Positions 62,010-64,000 of a DNA stretch of 64,000 nt are shown here, one piece after another; position 1 is the stretch's first letter; each line of letters begins with the position of its first letter. The DNA lies in contig JAXRKP010000135.1 in NCBI GenBank assembly GCA_037039925.1, positions 40,001 to 104,000 on the forward strand, given 5' to 3'. The translations under genes were made by a program, and so were the position numbers. Below the pieces are notes generated by a model. The model did not search any database. It was not told the DNA's origin and saw nothing but the letters and a program-made list of their open reading frames with translations. This DNA is from Doris montereyensis (taxonomy: Eukaryota > Mollusca > Gastropoda > Nudibranchia > Dorididae).

Positions 62010-64000
62010 TAACCCAAGATCCCACTCCCTGACATACGAGGTTTAAAAGCGATAACCCAAGATCCCACTCACTGACATACGAGGTTTAAAAGCGATAACC
62101 TCCAAGATCCCACTCTTCTGACATACAAGGTTTAGAAGCGATAACCCAAGATCCACTCCCTGACATACGAGGTTTAAAAGCGATAACTCAAGATCTAACT
62201 CTACTGACATACAAGGTTTTCAAGCGATAACTCAAGATTCCACTCCCTGACATACGAGGTTTAAAAGCGATAACTCAAGATCCCACTCACTGACATACGA
62301 AGGTTTAAAAAGCGATAACCCAAGATCCAATTCCCTGACATACGAGGTTTAAAAGCTATAACCCAAGATCTCACTCCCTGACATACAAGGTTTAAAAGCG
62401 ATAACTCAAGATCTCACTCACTGACATACAAGGTTTAAAAGCGATAACTCAAGATTCCACTCCCTGACATACGAGGTTTAAAAAGCGATAACTCAAGATC
62501 CACTCCCTGACATACGAAGTTTAAAAGCGATAACCCAAGATCCAATTCCCTGACATACGAGGTTTAAAAACTATAACTCAAGATCTCACTCACTGACATA
62601 CAAGGTTTAAAAGCGATAACTCAAGATTCCACTCACTGACATACAAGGTTTAAAAGCGATAACTCAAGATTCCACTCCCTGACATACGAGGTTTAAAAGC
62701 GATAACTCAAGATTCCACTCCCTGACATACGAGGTTTAAAAGCTATAACTCAAGATCCAATTCCCCTGACATACGAGGTTTAAAAGCGATAACTCAAGAT
62801 TCCACTCACTGACATACAAGGTTTAAAAGCGATAACTCAAGATTCCACTCCCTGACATACGAGGTTTAAAAAGGATAACTCAAGATTCCACTCACTGACA
62901 TACGAGGTTTAAAAGCGATAACTCAAGATCCCACTCACTGTCATACGAGGTTTAAAAGTGATAACTCAAGATTCCACTCACTGTCATACGAGGTTTAAAA
63001 GTGATAACTCAAGATCCCACTCACTGTCATACGAGGTTTAAAAGTGATAACTCAATATCCCACTCACTGTCATACGAGGTTTAAAAGTGATAACTCAAGA
63101 TTCCAATTCCACTGTCATACGAGGTTTAAAAGCCATAATCAAGATTTAAGTCCACTGACATACGAAGTTTAAATGTGATTACCCAAGATCCAATGCACTG
63201 ACATACGAGGTTTAAAAAAGTGATAACTCAAGATCCCACTCACTGACATACGAGGTTTAAAGTGATAACTCAATATCCCACTCACTGACATATGAGGTTT
63301 AAAAGTGATAACTCCAAGATCCCACTCACTGACATACAGGTTTAAAAGCCTCAAGATTTATCCCTGACATACGAAGTTTAAAGCGATAACTCAAGATCCA
63401 ATGCCCTGACATACGAGGTTTAAAAGCGATAACTCAAGATCCCACTCACTGACATATGAGGTTTAAAAGCGATAACTCAAGATCCCACTCACTGACATAT
63501 GAGGTTTTAAAGCGATAACTCAAGATCCCACTCACTGACATATGAGGTTTAAAAGCTATAACTCAAGATCCCACTCACTGACATACGAGGTTTAAAAGTT
63601 ATAACTCAAGATCCCACTCACTGACATACAAGGTTTAAAAGCGATAACTGAAGATCCCACTCACTGACATACAAGGTTTAAAAGCTATAACTGAAGATCC
63701 CACTACTGACATACAAGGTTTAAAAGCTAAATGAAGATCCCACTCCACTGACATCCGAGGTTTAAAAGCGATAACTCAAGATCTCACTGACATACGAGGT
63801 TTAAAAGCGATAACTCAAGATCCCACTCACTGACATACAAGGTTTAAAAGCTATAACTGAAGATCCCACTCACTGACATCCGAGGTTTAAAAGCGATAAC
63901 CCCACTCACTGACATACAAGGTTTAAAAGCGATAACTGAAGATCCACTCACTGACATACAAGGTTTAAAAGCGATAACTCGAAGATCTCACTCACTGACA
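62010..64000. repeat. 43-bp minisatellite, runs off the window end
   Basis: Unit of 43 bp: CTCACTGACATACGAGG, then TTTAAAAGCGATAACTC, then AAGATCCCA, about 46 copies. Variants: CTCCCTGAC, ACATACAAGG, AAGATTCCA, AGTGATAAC and CTGTCATACG (only about 62940-63120). Early units have GATAACCCAAG, later ones GATAACTCAAG, and near the end CTGAAGATC. Confidence 0.96.

Overview
The window is eukaryotic, almost certainly animal, DNA with no intact host gene that I can defend. About 50 of the 64 kb (roughly 78%, my estimate from array boundaries) is tandem repeat, in about twenty unrelated minisatellite or microsatellite families. Most of what remains is decayed non-LTR retrotransposons (LINEs) of several families. 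Their endonuclease, reverse transcriptase and C-terminal motifs resemble LINEs common in mollusc and other invertebrate genomes. That placement is an inference from remembered family motifs, not a search.

Layout: 1-0.5 kb, 39-bp array; 1.1-15.5 kb, a 14.4-kb satellite of a 27-bp unit with nested variant domains; 15.5-16.6 kb, spacer with a weak RNase H-like scrap; 16.65-18.6 kb, 34-bp array; 19.0-20.9 kb, 40-, 34- and 43-bp arrays among coding-like remnants; 21.2-21.7 kb, LINE tail (+); 22.1-25.85 kb, an array of about 46 bp whose unit looks like a 3' splice site; 26.8-27.5 kb, LINE tail (-); 27.5-30.1 kb, most of a LINE ORF2 (+) with a microsatellite inside its endonuclease; 30.1-38.0 kb, 41-, 68-, 50-58- and 25-bp arrays; 38.47-40.53 kb, a CR1/Rex1-like RT (+) interrupted by three tandem expansions; 40.5-41.4 kb, LINE (-); 41.4-43.1 kb, a 64-bp array, gag-like scrap, LINE endonuclease and a perfect 9-bp array; 43.6-59.4 kb, one Jockey-like LINE ORF2 split by a 13.9-kb 29-bp satellite; 59.4-64 kb, 20-, 34- and 43-bp arrays running off the window.

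The main observation is that several arrays were born inside LINE coding sequence. The 29-bp unit is the LINE's own codons for WNEEMQSMTVE, and the same ORF resumes on the far side of the array. The 40-bp unit is the RT segment FNT-QPHILTDKLI, and the 30-bp unit is the RT segment HGPVLYEFVK. For the 29- and 40-bp arrays the native sequence holds imperfect direct repeats one unit apart, which fits seeding by replication slippage. I therefore read the window as a set of retrotransposon-to-satellite conversions caught at different stages. The repeat ORFs are by-products of unit lengths divisible by three and are not annotated as genes.
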